Of a DNA stretch of 64,000 nucleotides, positions 1 through 10,800 are shown in pieces. A program made the translations under genes and the position numbers. The stretch is from the NCBI RefSeq assembly GCF_951801035.1, contig NZ_CATOKT010000005.1, one strand, 5' to 3'. This DNA is from Adlercreutzia sp910585575 (GTDB lineage: Bacteria; Actinomycetota; Coriobacteriia; Coriobacteriales; Eggerthellaceae). The notes below the pieces were generated by a model. It saw only the letters and a list, made by a program, of their open reading frames with translations, made no database searches and was not told the origin of the DNA. Positions within the stretch are counted from its first letter, which is position 1, and each line of letters opens with the position of its first letter.

Positions 1-972
1 GGCTACGACCGCGCCAAGTACGGCTTCGACGGCAACACCTGCGCCGTCATGAGCTCCATCCACGAGCAGTCGAGCGACATCGCCCAGGGCGTCGACGAGT
101 CCTTCGAGGCGCAGCACGACGCCGAGGCCGCCGAAGATCCCTACGAGACCGTGGGAGCCGGCGACCAGGGCATGATGTTCGGCTACGCCTGCAACGAGAC
201 GTCCACCCTTATGCCCATGCCCATCTACCTGGCCCACCGCCTGTCCGAGCGCCTCACCGAGGTACGCAAGAACGGCACCCTGGAATTCCTGCGCCCCGAC
301 GGTAAGACCCAGGTGTCGGTGCGCTACGTGGACGGCAAGCCCACAGCCGTGGAGAAAGTGGTGGTGTCCACCCAGCACGCCGACGACATCAAACAGGAGA
401 ACCTGCGCGAGGCCGTCATCGATACAGTGATCAAGCCCGTGTTCGAGCGCGAGGGCATCGAGCTGGCCGAGGACTGCGAAATCTACGTGAACCCCACCGG
501 CCGCTTCGTCATCGGTGGTCCCATGGGCGATGCGGGCCTGACCGGCCGCAAGATCATCGTCGACACCTACGGCGGTATGGGCCGCCACGGCGGCGGCGCT
601 TTCTCGGGCAAGGACTGCACCAAGGTGGACCGCTCGGCGGCCTACGCAGCGCGCTGGGTGGCGAAGAATGTAGTGGCGGCGGGACTCGCCGATCGCTGCG
701 AGGTGCAGATTGCCTACGCCATCGGCGTGGCCCAGCCGGTTTCGGTGATGGTGGACACCTTCGGCACCGCCCACGTGCCCGAGGAGGACATCGAGGCTGC
801 CGTGGCGAAGGTGTTCGACCTGCGTCCCGGCGCCATCATCGACGCCCTCGACCTGCGCCGTCCCATCTACCAGAAGACGGCGGCCTACGGTCACTTCGGT
901 CGCGAACTGCCCGAGTTCACCTGGGAGAAAACCGACAAGGTGGACGCGCTGCGCGAGGCCTGCGGGCTGTAA
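1..972 (+). CDS. metK: S-adenosylmethionine synthetase (3' part)
   Basis: Makes S-adenosylmethionine from methionine and ATP in the cytoplasm. The frame is open from base 1 (the first residues read GYDRAKYGFDG), so the start lies upstream of the window; 323 residues are visible before the TAA at 970-972. The central and C-terminal thirds of MetK are clear: a GPMGDAGLTGRK stretch, the glycine-rich GGAFSGKD segment followed by TKVDRSAAY, and the C-terminal PIYQKTAAYGHFGR block. In the FSGKD loop the usual Pro is Cys (KDCTKVDRS), a conservative variation. It ends just before a strong terminator and stands alone on the plus strand; the next genes are convergent. Identification is certain; only the N-terminus is missing. 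Confidence 0.97.
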   Translation, partial: GYDRAKYGFDGNTCAVMSSIHEQSSDIAQGVDESFEAQHDAEAAEDPYETVGAGDQGMMFGYACNETSTLMPMPIYLAHRLSERLTEVRKNGTLEFLRPDGKTQVSVRYVDGKPTAVEKVVVSTQHADDIKQENLREAVIDTVIKPVFEREGIELAEDCEIYVNPTGRFVIGGPMGDAGLTGRKIIVDTYGGMGRHGGGAFSGKDCTKVDRSAAYAARWVAKNVVAAGLADRCEVQIAYAIGVAQPVSVMVDTFGTAHVPEEDIEAAVAKVFDLRPGAIIDALDLRRPIYQKTAAYGHFGRELPEFTWEKTDKVDALREACGL

Positions 973-990
973 TCCATCCCCTCGAATGCC

Positions 991-1044
991 GACGGGTCCC
1001 CGGAGGGTTGGTCCAACACGGACCGCTCCCTCCGGGGACCCGTC
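991..1044 (+). terminator. Intrinsic terminator of metK
   Basis: A perfect 17-bp inverted repeat (arms 991-1007 and 1028-1044, ending in GGGACCCGTC), followed by TCATTT, begins 18 bases after the metK stop. The T-tract is weak but the stem is very GC-rich. It sits between convergent genes. Confidence 0.8.
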
Positions 1045-1094
1045 TCATTTCTCGGGCGGGGCATATCCGCCCCTCAGCAAACGGCAGCTGCGCT

Positions 1095-1511
1095 TTATTC
1101 CGCGTTGCGGAACACCGTCGTGGTCATGCGGGCGATGCGCTTGCCGGTGTCGTCGGTGATGTCGGTGGTATAGAAGCCCAGACGGCGGCCGCCTTTGTCC
1201 ACGTTGCACGTGGCAATGAGCTTTTTGCCCTTGGAGGCCGTGTAGTAGTCGATGGAGCTGTTGATGGACACGCTCGGCTCCACGCCAACGTTACTGGCGA
1301 TGGCCAGGGCAAAATCAGCCAGGGTGAACAGCGCACCGCCCATGACGATGCCCAGGGCGTTACGGTGGTGATCCTCGATGACCAGCTCAGCTACCCCGTG
1401 ACCCACCGATCCTTCCACGATCTTACAGCCAATGGAAGCAGCGAATCGGTCGTGGCCGAAGAAGTCGTTCAGCTCTTCAAGGGTGGGATAATCGCTCAGT
1501 TGCTTTGCCAT
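1095..1511 (-). CDS. PaaI-type hotdog-fold thioesterase
   Basis: A 138-aa single hotdog domain, the usual size for the PaaI/YdiI thioesterase group, which hydrolyse acyl-CoA or aryl-CoA thioesters as tetramers. The segment NALGIVMGGALFTLADFALA corresponds to the signature helix region of the family; the His normally before Gly-Gly is Met here, so substrate or rate may differ. A later SSIDYYTASKGKKLIATCNV block is the typical central strand pair. AGGAG lies a good distance upstream of the ATG at 1511. It is downstream of the terminator of the next minus-strand gene, so it is probably a single-gene transcript. The substrate cannot be told from sequence. Confidence 0.85.
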   Translation of the reverse strand: MAKQLSDYPTLEELNDFFGHDRFAASIGCKIVEGSVGHGVAELVIEDHHRNALGIVMGGALFTLADFALAIASNVGVEPSVSINSSIDYYTASKGKKLIATCNVDKGGRRLGFYTTDITDDTGKRIARMTTTVFRNAE

Positions 1512-1529
1512 AGGTGCTCCTTTCGCAAA

Positions 1530-1555
1530 AACGGCGCCCGATACGGAGCGCCGTT
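1530..1555 (-). terminator. Intrinsic terminator of the 1591-2814 gene
   Basis: Arms AACGGCGC/GCGCCGTT (1530-1537 and 1548-1555) are followed on the minus strand by a T-run (GTTTTTGCG). Located between the stop at 1591 and the thioesterase start at 1511. Confidence 0.8.
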
Positions 1556-1590
1556 CCTTATGTCGAGAACTTCTGAAACCGACCGCTTCC

Positions 1591-2814
1591 CTAGCCCTGG
1601 GACACCGGTGTGGCCGTAGCGGCGAACAGCTCCAGATACTGGCCGTCCTTCACCGTAATGACTTGTTTGCCGCCGGGGATGACATAGACGCTCTCCTCAA
1701 TGGAATCGTCGTCGAAGTCGAGGTCCTTCATCACGAAGGCCCCGCTATCGGCCGTGGCCACAGCCGCCGAGGGCTCATAGCTGGTAATAGTGTAACTGCC
1801 AGCGGGAATATCGATGCCCACGCGATAGCAGCCGTCGTTGTAGGGGCTCTTCGGCTCGAAGGAGGTAGCCGGAGCCGGATACATGGTCACGTCGGCACCG
1901 GGCTTGAACACGATGAGATCGCCCTCCTCAAGCTCGGTAAAGTAGTTGCCGAAATACACGACGGAGTCGTCGACCTTGTAGTAGTTGGGGGTGTCGGAAC
2001 CCTCGAACACATAGAAGTTGCTCTCAGCATCCTCGGCGCCTTCGAGGAAGTAGACGCCCGCGGGAATCTGTCCCTTCGCGCCGACGGTGTAGATGCCCTC
2101 CTTGCACACAGCGCCCTCAGCGGGCTCGTTGGAAGGCACGCCGTTCGGGAACATGACGCTCTTGATCTCATCGAGGGAATAGGTGCCGGCGGCCGTGCTC
2201 GGCTGATCGCCCTGCTGGCCATTGGGGTTTTGGCCATTATCGGAGCCGTTGCCGTCCTCATAGCCGTAACCGTAGTCATAGTTGTAGTCGCGATCGTTGC
2301 CCTCGCCCCGCTCGCCCAAATCGATTTCGGGATTAATGGGCGTAGCGTAGTTCGTGTCCGCGCGATCGAAGCTGGTTGCGGCCATAATGCCCGCGCAGCT
2401 GACGCAACCGCCCAGGCCGATGACAAGACCCACAGCCAGGCCCAGGAGGAACCACGGCCAGCGGCGCTTCTGCTGAGGACCCGCCGGCTCGTAACCGTAC
2501 GGGGCGGGCGCGCCGGCGTAAGGCGGCGTCGGCGGCACCGAGGATGGCTGATAGGCCGCCTGATACGGCGCCTGCGTCTGCTGGGGCTCAGGCTGCGGCG
2601 CAGCGGCATAGGGAGCATAGGCTGTCTGCGCGGGGTCGGGCTGCGTCGTCGGCTGCTGCGGCGCTGCCGCGTAGGGAGCGTAAGCCGCTTGCGCGGGCTC
2701 GGACTGCGGGGCCTGCGGCGCAGGCGTTACCTCGGGCTGCGGTACGGGCGCGGCAGGCGCGGAGTCAGACTGCGGCTGAACCGGCTGGCCGTCGAGGGGG
2801 TTGTTCTCATCCAT
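1591..2814 (-). CDS. Membrane-anchored protein with Pro/Gln/Ala-rich N-terminus and tandem IPAG-type repeats
   Basis: A 407-aa protein of unknown function. I chose the ATG at 2814 (protein starts MDENNPLDG) because GGAG lies 8 bases upstream; the frame stays open further upstream but that part overlaps gltX and its terminator and looks non-coding. Residues ~5-115 are Pro/Gln/Ala/Tyr-rich with a duplicated TAYAPYAAAPQ motif. One membrane segment follows (about 120-145, WPWFLLGLAVGLVIGLGG) after a KRR stop-transfer-like cluster, then a Gly/Asn/Asp linker. The C-terminal half has two copies of a Y-x-VG-x-(D)IPAG-x-Y motif (GQIPAGVYFLEG and GIDIPAGSYTI), a pattern common in actinobacterial extracytoplasmic proteins of unknown role. 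Topology suggests a cytoplasmic disordered tail and an exported C-terminal domain. It has its own terminator. Confidence 0.75.
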   Translation of the reverse strand: MDENNPLDGQPVQPQSDSAPAAPVPQPEVTPAPQAPQSEPAQAAYAPYAAAPQQPTTQPDPAQTAYAPYAAAPQPEPQQTQAPYQAAYQPSSVPPTPPYAGAPAPYGYEPAGPQQKRRWPWFLLGLAVGLVIGLGGCVSCAGIMAATSFDRADTNYATPINPEIDLGERGEGNDRDYNYDYGYGYEDGNGSDNGQNPNGQQGDQPSTAAGTYSLDEIKSVMFPNGVPSNEPAEGAVCKEGIYTVGAKGQIPAGVYFLEGAEDAESNFYVFEGSDTPNYYKVDDSVVYFGNYFTELEEGDLIVFKPGADVTMYPAPATSFEPKSPYNDGCYRVGIDIPAGSYTITSYEPSAAVATADSGAFVMKDLDFDDDSIEESVYVIPGGKQVITVKDGQYLELFAATATPVSQG

Positions 2815-2849
2815 TGCATACTCCGTTTCTGAGTTCGTTGACAAGACAA

Positions 2850-2871
2850 GGGCCGCGCTTGCGCACGGCCC
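2850..2871 (-). terminator. Likely terminator of gltX
   Basis: GC-rich hairpin GGGCCGYGC...GCGCGGCCC just after the gltX stop, followed on the minus strand by TTGTCTTGT. It lies in the short gap before the 2814 start. Confidence 0.6.
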
Positions 2872-2876
2872 GTTAA

Positions 2877-4499
2877 CTACGATTGATCGGAAAACACCTT
2901 GGCCGTCACGCCATCGATGCGGGCCACCACGTCCGCCGGATCCATCAGCATCATGGCCTCGAACAGCGGCGGCGACACCATGTTGCCGCACACGGCCACG
3001 CGCAAAGGCTGGAACAGCAGCTTCGGCTTCAGGCCGGCCTCCTCGCCCTTGGCGCGGCACAGCTCTTCCAGCGCCTCGGCATCCCACGGGTTGTCATCGT
3101 TGGTCAGCACTTCGCGGCAGATAGCCAGCGCCTCGTCGGCGCGAGCGCCTTCCTTCAGCAGCACCTTCTGCACGCTCTTCTCGTCGAGTACCACCGAGTC
3201 GCCCCAGAACAGGAAGGCCAGCTTGGCGGGAATCTCGTCCAAGTGATTCAGGCGCTCGGCCACCAAGGGGTACATGGCCTGATAGAACTCGGGGTCGTCG
3301 TCGACGTCGGCCAGGCAGGCCTGCCAGGTTTCCTCGTCGACGCCTTCGCCGGGAATGCGCAGCTCGGCCGCAGCCGCCGCTTGCTCCTCCTTGGTGGGCG
3401 TGGGCACCACCGTGATGCCGTCGGCCACATTCGAGCCATCGAGATTCGTCTGGGCCAGCCACGGCTTGGCGGCTTCCACCCAGGCCTCAGCGCCCATGTC
3501 GCGGATGTACACGCCGTTCATCCAGTCGAGCTTCTTCTCGTCGAAGATAGAGTGCTTCTTGGTGATGCGGTCGAGGCTGAACTCGCGACACAACTCCTCG
3601 GGCGGGATGATGGTGGTCTCGCCGTCGAGGGACCAGCCCAAAAGCGCCAGGAAGTTCACCAGGGCGTCGGGCAGATAGCCGCGGTCGCGGTACTCCTCCA
3701 CGTTGGTGGCGCCGTGGCGCTTCGACAGCTTCTTGCCGTCGGCGCCCAGGATCATGGACAAGTGCGCGAACAGCGGCACTTCGGCGTCCAAAGCCTCGTA
3801 GATGAGCACCTGGCGCGGCGTGTTGGACAGATGGTCGTCGCCGCGGATGACGTGGGTGATACCCATGTTCACATCGTCGCACACTACGGCAAAGTTATAG
3901 GTGAACGTGCCGTCGGTGCGGCGCAGAATCATGTCGTCCATGACCTCGATGGGGAAGCTCATGGACCCATAGACCGCGTCCTCGAACTCCACCGGGCCAT
4001 GGTCGTCGGGCACCTTGAGGCGCCAGGTATGGGGCTCGCCGGCCTCGATGCGGGCACGGGCCTCGTCGGCCGGAATGCTGCGACAGGTGCGGTCGTAGCC
4101 CGCATAGCCGCCCTCCGTCTGCTCAGCCGCGGCGCGCTTGGCGTCCAGCTCTTCCTTCGTGCAGAAGCACGGGTAGGCCGCATCGGCCTCGATGAGCTTT
4201 TGGAGCGCCGCCTCGTAGGTGTCGGTGCGCTGGGTCTGGAAGTAGGGGCCGCAGGGTCCGCCCACCTCGGGGCCCTCGTCCCAATCAAGGCCCATCCACT
4301 TCAGGGCGCGCAGAATGATCTGGGTGTTCTCCTCGGTGGAACGCTCGGGATCGGTGTCCTCGATGCGCAGCACGAAGGTGCCGCCCATGGTGCGGGCGAA
4401 GGCCCAGTTGTAAATGGCCGTGCGGGCGCCGCCGATGTGCAGCTTGCCCGTAGGAGAAGGCGCGAAGCGAACGCGCACCGGTTTCGTAGAATCAGTCAT
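2877..4499 (-). CDS. gltX: Glutamyl-tRNA synthetase
   Basis: A class I aminoacyl-tRNA synthetase of 540 aa, somewhat longer than E. coli GltX. It charges tRNA-Glu (in many Gram-positives also tRNA-Gln, for later amidation). The N-terminus reads VRVRFAPSPTGKLHIGGART, containing the HIGH-type signature (HIGG), followed by the VLRIEDTDPERS motif. A C-x-C...C cluster (YPCFCTKEE... then YDRTC) matches the zinc-finger insertion. The KMSKS-type loop is KKLSKRHGA at about residue 257. The C-terminal anticodon-binding part ends with the typical RVAVCGNMVSPPLFEAM stretch. It starts at ATG 4499 with GAGG upstream. No glnS or gatCAB is visible in the window. Confidence 0.97.
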   Translation of the reverse strand: MTDSTKPVRVRFAPSPTGKLHIGGARTAIYNWAFARTMGGTFVLRIEDTDPERSTEENTQIILRALKWMGLDWDEGPEVGGPCGPYFQTQRTDTYEAALQKLIEADAAYPCFCTKEELDAKRAAAEQTEGGYAGYDRTCRSIPADEARARIEAGEPHTWRLKVPDDHGPVEFEDAVYGSMSFPIEVMDDMILRRTDGTFTYNFAVVCDDVNMGITHVIRGDDHLSNTPRQVLIYEALDAEVPLFAHLSMILGADGKKLSKRHGATNVEEYRDRGYLPDALVNFLALLGWSLDGETTIIPPEELCREFSLDRITKKHSIFDEKKLDWMNGVYIRDMGAEAWVEAAKPWLAQTNLDGSNVADGITVVPTPTKEEQAAAAAELRIPGEGVDEETWQACLADVDDDPEFYQAMYPLVAERLNHLDEIPAKLAFLFWGDSVVLDEKSVQKVLLKEGARADEALAICREVLTNDDNPWDAEALEELCRAKGEEAGLKPKLLFQPLRVAVCGNMVSPPLFEAMMLMDPADVVARIDGVTAKVFSDQS

Positions 4500-4620
4500 A
4501 CATGCCTCGAAAAACTAAGGGGCGAATAATCCGCGCCCAGTATATCACGGCCGATCACCGCCCCCGAAAACCCCCAACAACCCTTCAGATTGGGAAAGAT
4601 GGCGACCACCTAAAACAAGA

Positions 4621-4654
4621 AGAGGCGGTGATCCTTGCAAGGATCACCGCCTCT
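4621..4654 (-). terminator. Perfect 34-bp palindromic terminator of the giant gene
   Basis: A perfect palindrome: two 17-base arms meeting at TTGCAA, with AGAGGCGG at one end and CCGCCTCT at the other. On the minus strand it is followed by TTCTTGTTTT. It lies 30 bases after the stop of the 10,541-codon ORF, between it and gltX, so it terminates the giant transcript. Confidence 0.88.
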
Positions 4655-4684
4655 AGCCCGAAGGAGTTCGCTTCTAACCGGCGC

Positions 4685-4813
4685 CTATTCGCTTGTCCTT
4701 GCGGACTCTTGCTGGCGTTTCCGGACACGGCGCGCCGTCACAATGCCGCCGGCCGAAAGCAGGAGCAGCAAGAGCAGGAACAGCAGTTGCCCCGCATCGC
4801 CCGTCTGCGGCAA
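4685..4813 (-). other. Sortase sorting signal (LPQTG, hydrophobic helix, basic tail)
   Basis: LPQTG is encoded at 4799-4813. It is followed by GDAGQ, a run of Leu/Ala/Gly/Ile long enough to span a membrane, and a basic tail (ARRVRKRQQ). This is the classic cell-wall sorting signal. No sortase gene is in the window. Confidence 0.93.
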
Positions 4814-7800
4814 CAACGCCCGCATGAGCGTGGTCGCCCAGTCTGTTTCGATCAACTGGGTAACCCAGCCATCCGGATCATCCGGGTTATCGGGATCTAT
4901 GGGACCGCCCGTTTCCGGAACGCTCTTGGGGTCGAACCAGAAGCCAAAGTCAACGGAACGACCGGCCTCTCGCGTCCAGTTGAAGGGCTCGAGTTGGGTT
5001 GTCAGCTGTCCGTAGGCGTTAACCACCCCGGCGCCCAGCAGCACGTAGGTGCCGTAGGCCTCCGTGACTCCCTCGGGCGAATCTTCGTCACCCAAGGGCG
5101 CCAGATCGTTATCGAGGTTAGCGTCATCGCCCTGCTTAAGCGGAACGTAATGCGCTTCTTCATCCTTCGCGACGCGAATACGATAGCGGTAGGGACGGCC
5201 CGCCGCATCCGCCACGGGAAGGCCCTCGAAGGCGTAACAACCGTCTGCGTCGGTTTGAGCCTCAGCCACCGTCTCCCATACCGGCTCGGACTCAGGTGAC
5301 TCTTCGTCGCCTTCAGAGCCAGCGGCTGCGTCGGCGCCAGAAGCAGCGGAGTCATCCTCGCCCTGCGCGCCGTCCGTCCCATTGCCAGAGACCGGCCCCT
5401 CTTCCTCGGCGGCGTCCACCGCATCGCCAGGGACGGGCTCTTCCTCCGCAGTGGCATCTGCAGCCAGTGCCATCACGGATTCCACCCCTTCTTCTGCATC
5501 GGGCTCGGGATTCGGCTCAGGGTCAGGCTCCGGATCGGGCTCAGGCACGGGATCAGGTTCGGGACTAGGCTCAGGGTCAGGATTAGGCTCTGGCTCGGGC
5601 GCCGGCGCCGGGTCAGGCTCGGGCTCGGGATTCGGCTCAGGGTCAGGTTTCGGCTCAGGAGCCGGCGCTGAATCAGGCGCCGACTCCGCTTCCTTTGCCA
5701 TGGGCTCGCCCTCAGCGTCCAGATTGGCGCCGGGGTCTCCGTCGGTCTTCAACACGCCCAGAAGCTCTTCGCCCTCAACGCCTGTTTCGACAGACCGCTC
5801 CAGAGTGGCCTTAACGTTTTTGATGCCTACTTCCGTTTCGTCCTGAATACCGTCGCGATCGAAGTCGCGCCAGGCTCGGCCGCTGATGACGGCGGCCCGC
5901 CAGGGCACCAGACCCGCATCGTTGGCCAAGCTGGAGCGGGTCCAGTGAACCGACCAATCGTCTCCGTCAAGGCCCGGTGCCTTCACCGGATTGCCCGTCT
6001 CGTTGTCCGAGGCCGGCGCCGCCAGAACAATCAGACCGCGCGTCGGATCGTCAGGCGCAACGCGCGTGGTCATCTCGTCCAGATCGGAGTCGATGTCGTC
6101 GGAGCCTCGGTTCATCTTGGTGACCGAATAACCCCCGGGAAGCGACGGCAGGTTGACGCGGTAGCCGAACACGACGTCGACGGCCTCGCCTTCAACCTCG
6201 ATGGTCCCCGTCGATTCCAAATCGGTGAAGCGCCACAGGCCCGCAGCGTCGGTTTGGGCCACGCGCTTGCCGGCGCCGTCGCCGAAGGAGGCGTCGAACA
6301 TCCAACGCGGCGCAGCCGCGGGAGCCAACTCCTCAGCGTCATTCGCTTCATCGCCCTCGCTGGTCTCATCGTCCGGGGCCTCCGGCGTCGAGGCATCGCC
6401 ATCAGGCGCGGACGCATCTTCCTCACCTGGTTCGTTCTCTCCAGGCACCGGGGACTCGTCCGCGCTCAGCACCTGTATATCACCAGTGTCGTCAGCACCC
6501 TCGGCGCCTTCTCCGCCCTCTTCGGCCGGTTCGTCTTCCTCGGCGGGGGCAGCGTACCAGTAGCGGGTCAGCTCAACAGTAACGTTGGCGATGCCGGGCT
6601 CGTCAGTCTGCCGCACGCCGTCGTAGTCATCACGCCACACGTTGCCCTCGATCATCAGCGGCGTGAAGCCACCGTTCATGGCCAGCTGCGAGGAGGCGCT
6701 GGACACGTCGAATCCGCGCACTTTATGCTCATCGGAGCTGCCGGCCACGATGGGATTGGCCAGCACCAAGCGACCGTCCACCGCGCGGCTGCCATCCGTG
6801 ACGGCTACATTGTCGGCACGCCACTGGATGGGGTACCACTGGTCGTCGTAGCCCAATCGCTCATCGGCATCCTGGGGTGCCACAGCCTTAGAAGAGAGCG
6901 CCTCGTCGCCGCCCTGCTCCCGTTCGCTCACCCGCTGGTAGTCCACGCCATGGCCATCGCTGTTGTCGTTTTGCACTTCGACGGTATAGCCCATGAGGAA
7001 GGGCTTGACGGCCAGATCTTCCTGTGCATCCGGATAACGCTCGGCGATAACATCGGGGTCGAGCTTCAAGTACGAAAGCTGGTTGGTGAACGAATAGCGA
7101 CCCGAGGCATCCGTGAAGGTCTCCTCGGTGTCTTCGAGGCGCACCCACGTGGTGTTGTCGACATCCAGATACCACTTGATCAGCTTCACCCGTTTGTCGA
7201 CCAGCGGCTCCTCGCCGGCGTCGCGCACGCCGTCATGATCGAGATCCGACCACAGCACGCCGGCAATCTCGGCGCGGTTGGGGTTCTCCACCATGCCGTC
7301 GTTGTTGGCGCGATCGGCAGATTTCGCCAGGTCGTAGGGGTAGTCCATCAATGCCGGCGCAGCAAGGGCGCTGGCCAGCAGCCCATCGAACGCCGCCACG
7401 GACGCCATGCCGTCCTGGTTGGGATTGTTAGCCGGGGCGGCTCCTACCACGTTATCGGGCAGCGAACCGCTATCGCGGCGATCAAGCAGCACGTCGTACT
7501 CACGGCGCTGGGGATCCATCAGGTAGGCGTCCGAATAGCGCAGGTCGGAATCAACCGTGAAGTCAGAGCCCTGGCGGTACTTGCCAATAAGGTAGGTGTA
7601 GCGCAAATCGGGATCGACGGTAACGCGCACGCGATAGGCGAACACCGTCACCGAGCCATCGGCTTCCACCTGCTGGGTAGGCAGGTCCGCGAAACAATAG
7701 CGGCCGTTCGCATCCGTGAACGTGCTGTGCCCGGCTCGGTCGGAGCCGATGCCCTTCTGGGGATGATCGTCATAGGCGCCCCAGGCGTCGACGGTGTCCG

Positions 7801-10800
7801 CAGCCGTCGAGGCAACCTCGGCGACGGCCGCGGGTTCGCCCTCGCTGTCGCTGCCGTCTTCACCGTTGCCGCCCTCAGCGCCAGCACCGGCCTCAGCGCC
7901 ATCGCCAGGATTGCCCGTCTCACCGCCGTTGCCATCGCCCGTATCGGCACCATTGCCTGAGCCGTCAGCCTCGCCGCTGTGGCCGTTGTCCGGATCCGAA
8001 CCTTCGCCAGATTCGCCAGCATCGCCGGTGTCTCCCCCGGTCTCGGTATCTCCACCGCCCACGGGGTTGTATACCAGATAATCGGGGTCGTTTTCCCAGT
8101 CGGGATACCACGCCGGGTCGCGCTGCCAGCCGTCACCGTCGCCGTCGCTGTTCAGCGGGTCGGGAATGTAGCGCTCCAGCGTCACGCGAATGCCGCCGAC
8201 GCCAGCCTCGTTGGCGCTGTGCATGCCGTCATTGTCCGGATCTTCCCACAGATAGCCCTCGATATCGGCCACAGGACGCTTGAGCTGGCCTGCGTCGCCA
8301 CCGCGCACCCACAGTGCCCCGTCGCGTTCTTCGGCGTCGTCACGCACCCGCAACCAGTCAAAAGCCGTAGGCAGCGCCGAAGGTGCGTCGAGGCCACCGA
8401 GGGTCATCTGGGAATACTGCCCCGCACGGGCCAACGGCACCGTGGCCGCCAGAATCACCTGGCCCTCATGGGCGCGCTTTACCGTCGTCGCCCCTACGAT
8501 CTCGCGATCGACCAGAGCAAGGCTTTCCGTATCTAGCACGTCGGAGTCGATGGCCAAGCTTGCCACGGTACCCTCATGGGGCCGCGTAGCGAGCCACGGC
8601 TCCCCTACTGGGTCGCCGGTAGTCGGATCGACGTCTTGATGCAGCGACACCAGGCGCACGCGGTAAGCGGCCAGGTACTGCACCCCGTCGTCCGTGGTGT
8701 AGGCCGTAGGCAGATCGCCGAAGGCGTAGCGGCCTTCGTCATCGGTAAGCACCATGAGCTCGCCCGGCAGCAGGCCGGCGCTATCGGGAGTCGCTGCTGC
8801 TGGATCAGTTCCAGCCGGCGCCGGCGTTCCCACCGTGGCCCCCGGGGCAACCCCCGTCGTGCGTTTGTCGACGCCGAAGTCGACGTTGCGGAACCAGTGG
8901 CTCCCTCCATCCTCGAGATTCGTACGGGAGGCGTCATAGTACCACTGGGTGAGCACGACGCGCTCGCCCGCAAGACCCGGCTCGCTGGCCGCCCAAGCTC
9001 CCGCGGCATCCTTGGCCTGCAAGCCGTCTGCGTTGGCGTCATTCCACACGCGACCGGAAATGCCCGCCGTGGGCACTTTCACCATACCGGCATCCCACTG
9101 GTCGTAGCGCTGAGCATTCAGCAAATCGAAGCGATAGCTTCCGCCATTCGGCACGTTGACCGTCACCACATTGGCCGGATCGGATTTACCGACCATCTCA
9201 AGGCCGGCCATCACGATCATCGAGTCGAAGAACACGCCGTTGGCCAGATCGATACCTGCATGGGATCCGCTCTCATTGAAGTAGTACACCGGCTCCAGTC
9301 CGCGCGCCTCGGGGTTGAGCTGGGCGCTATCGACACCCATCAGGGGCAGCGTGCAGATATCGGAATCAAGGAGATCGTCCGAGGCGCCCGTCACGGTACG
9401 CGCGTTGTCGCGCAAGGTGAAGCTCCACATATCCGGCAGCGATGCCACATCTTCCGCATCGATGCGCAGACGATAGCCGGCCAAGTAGCGATCCTTCATG
9501 TCGTCGGGCTTGCCCGGGGTGTCGTCAAGCGGATCCACCACATAGGTGGCCAGGCCCTTGAACACGTAGACACCCGCGTTGTTGGTCACTTCAGTGGGGA
9601 ACTCGCGGTTCGTCAGCGACCAGCCACCACGGCCGGCTCCGTTCGCGTTCGGATTCCACCAATACTGCTCGGCGGTCAGCTTCACGCCCGCAATGCCACG
9701 GTCGCTGATCTCTGCCTGGTGGCCGTCGTAATCCTCGTCCTCCCAGATCTTATTGCCCAAAAAGCCCTTCGTTCCATCGACGAAGCCAAGGGCCAGCTTG
9801 CGGTACACCTCGTATCCGCGCCATTCCTCTCCCTGCTCGTACACGGCATGACCCTGGGCATTAACGGGTACCTGAGCCTGGAAGGGATGGGTATCGTACT
9901 CCGTATCGCCATTGGGCATCGCAGTGATGATAAGGTCGTTGTCGAATAGCGTCTGGCTCTCATCAGGCCAGAGCAGCGGGTTCTGTGTGAAAATATAAGG
10001 CGTCGGCTTGATGAAGCGCGAGGTGACGCTGTCGGTGCAGCGCACTACGTAGGAACGACCGGGCTTCAACATGAACGAGAAAAGACCATCCGCCTCGGTC
10101 AGAATTTCCGCGGGCTCCCCGTTGGCGTCGAGGGCCACCGCTTCTTGCACAACGCCGGTTTTTTCGTCGTACTCATGCACCGTTACCCACATGCCGCCGA
10201 TGCGCTGCTCCATGAATGTCGCCTCGGGGTCCGCCGCACTCGAACTCTCCTGATGATCCATGTAGCCGTCGATATAACTCAAATCGATTTCCTGGCCCTC
10301 GGCGAAGGTGCAGTCCGGCTGGGCCTCGGCCAGACGGTCATCGCGGAACACCGTGCCCTCGTACACCACAGGACGGGCGATACCCACATCGTAGCTCATG
10401 GCCTTGGCATCATAGACACGGTGGGCTCCATCAGGGTTCATGTAGCGATCATAGGCCAGATCCTTGAAAGAATCCTGCTCGTAGGCCACTTCGTCGATGG
10501 TGATCGGATTCTCCGTGGTCACCACCAGGCGCGCTTCGTTCTCGGGCGTGGCGGGATCATCGGGGATGCGCTCCACCCGCACCGGGTTATCGCGATCGGG
10601 TCCGATCATCTTCGTGGTCACCGAATAGGCCGAGTACTCCGCCGGGAAGGTATAGCGCAGCTTGTAGCTGTGAACGCCCTCGCTGTCCTCGGGCTTGGGA
10701 TTGATGTCGGACAGCACCCAGTAGCCCCGGTTGCCGTAGTAGTCGCTCTCGGAGGTGTAGGAGATCGGAGCGCCGCCCTCGGCTACCACCCAGCCGCCGA

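Noticed and set aside
2883..4529. 548-codon plus-strand frame opposite gltX
   Set aside because: Shadow of gltX, which is unambiguous; no ribosome site and no recognisable motif.
5499..5690. Regular repeats suggesting a CRISPR array
   Set aside because: Short irregular repeats with no spacers, inside a coding frame for a Pro-rich stalk.
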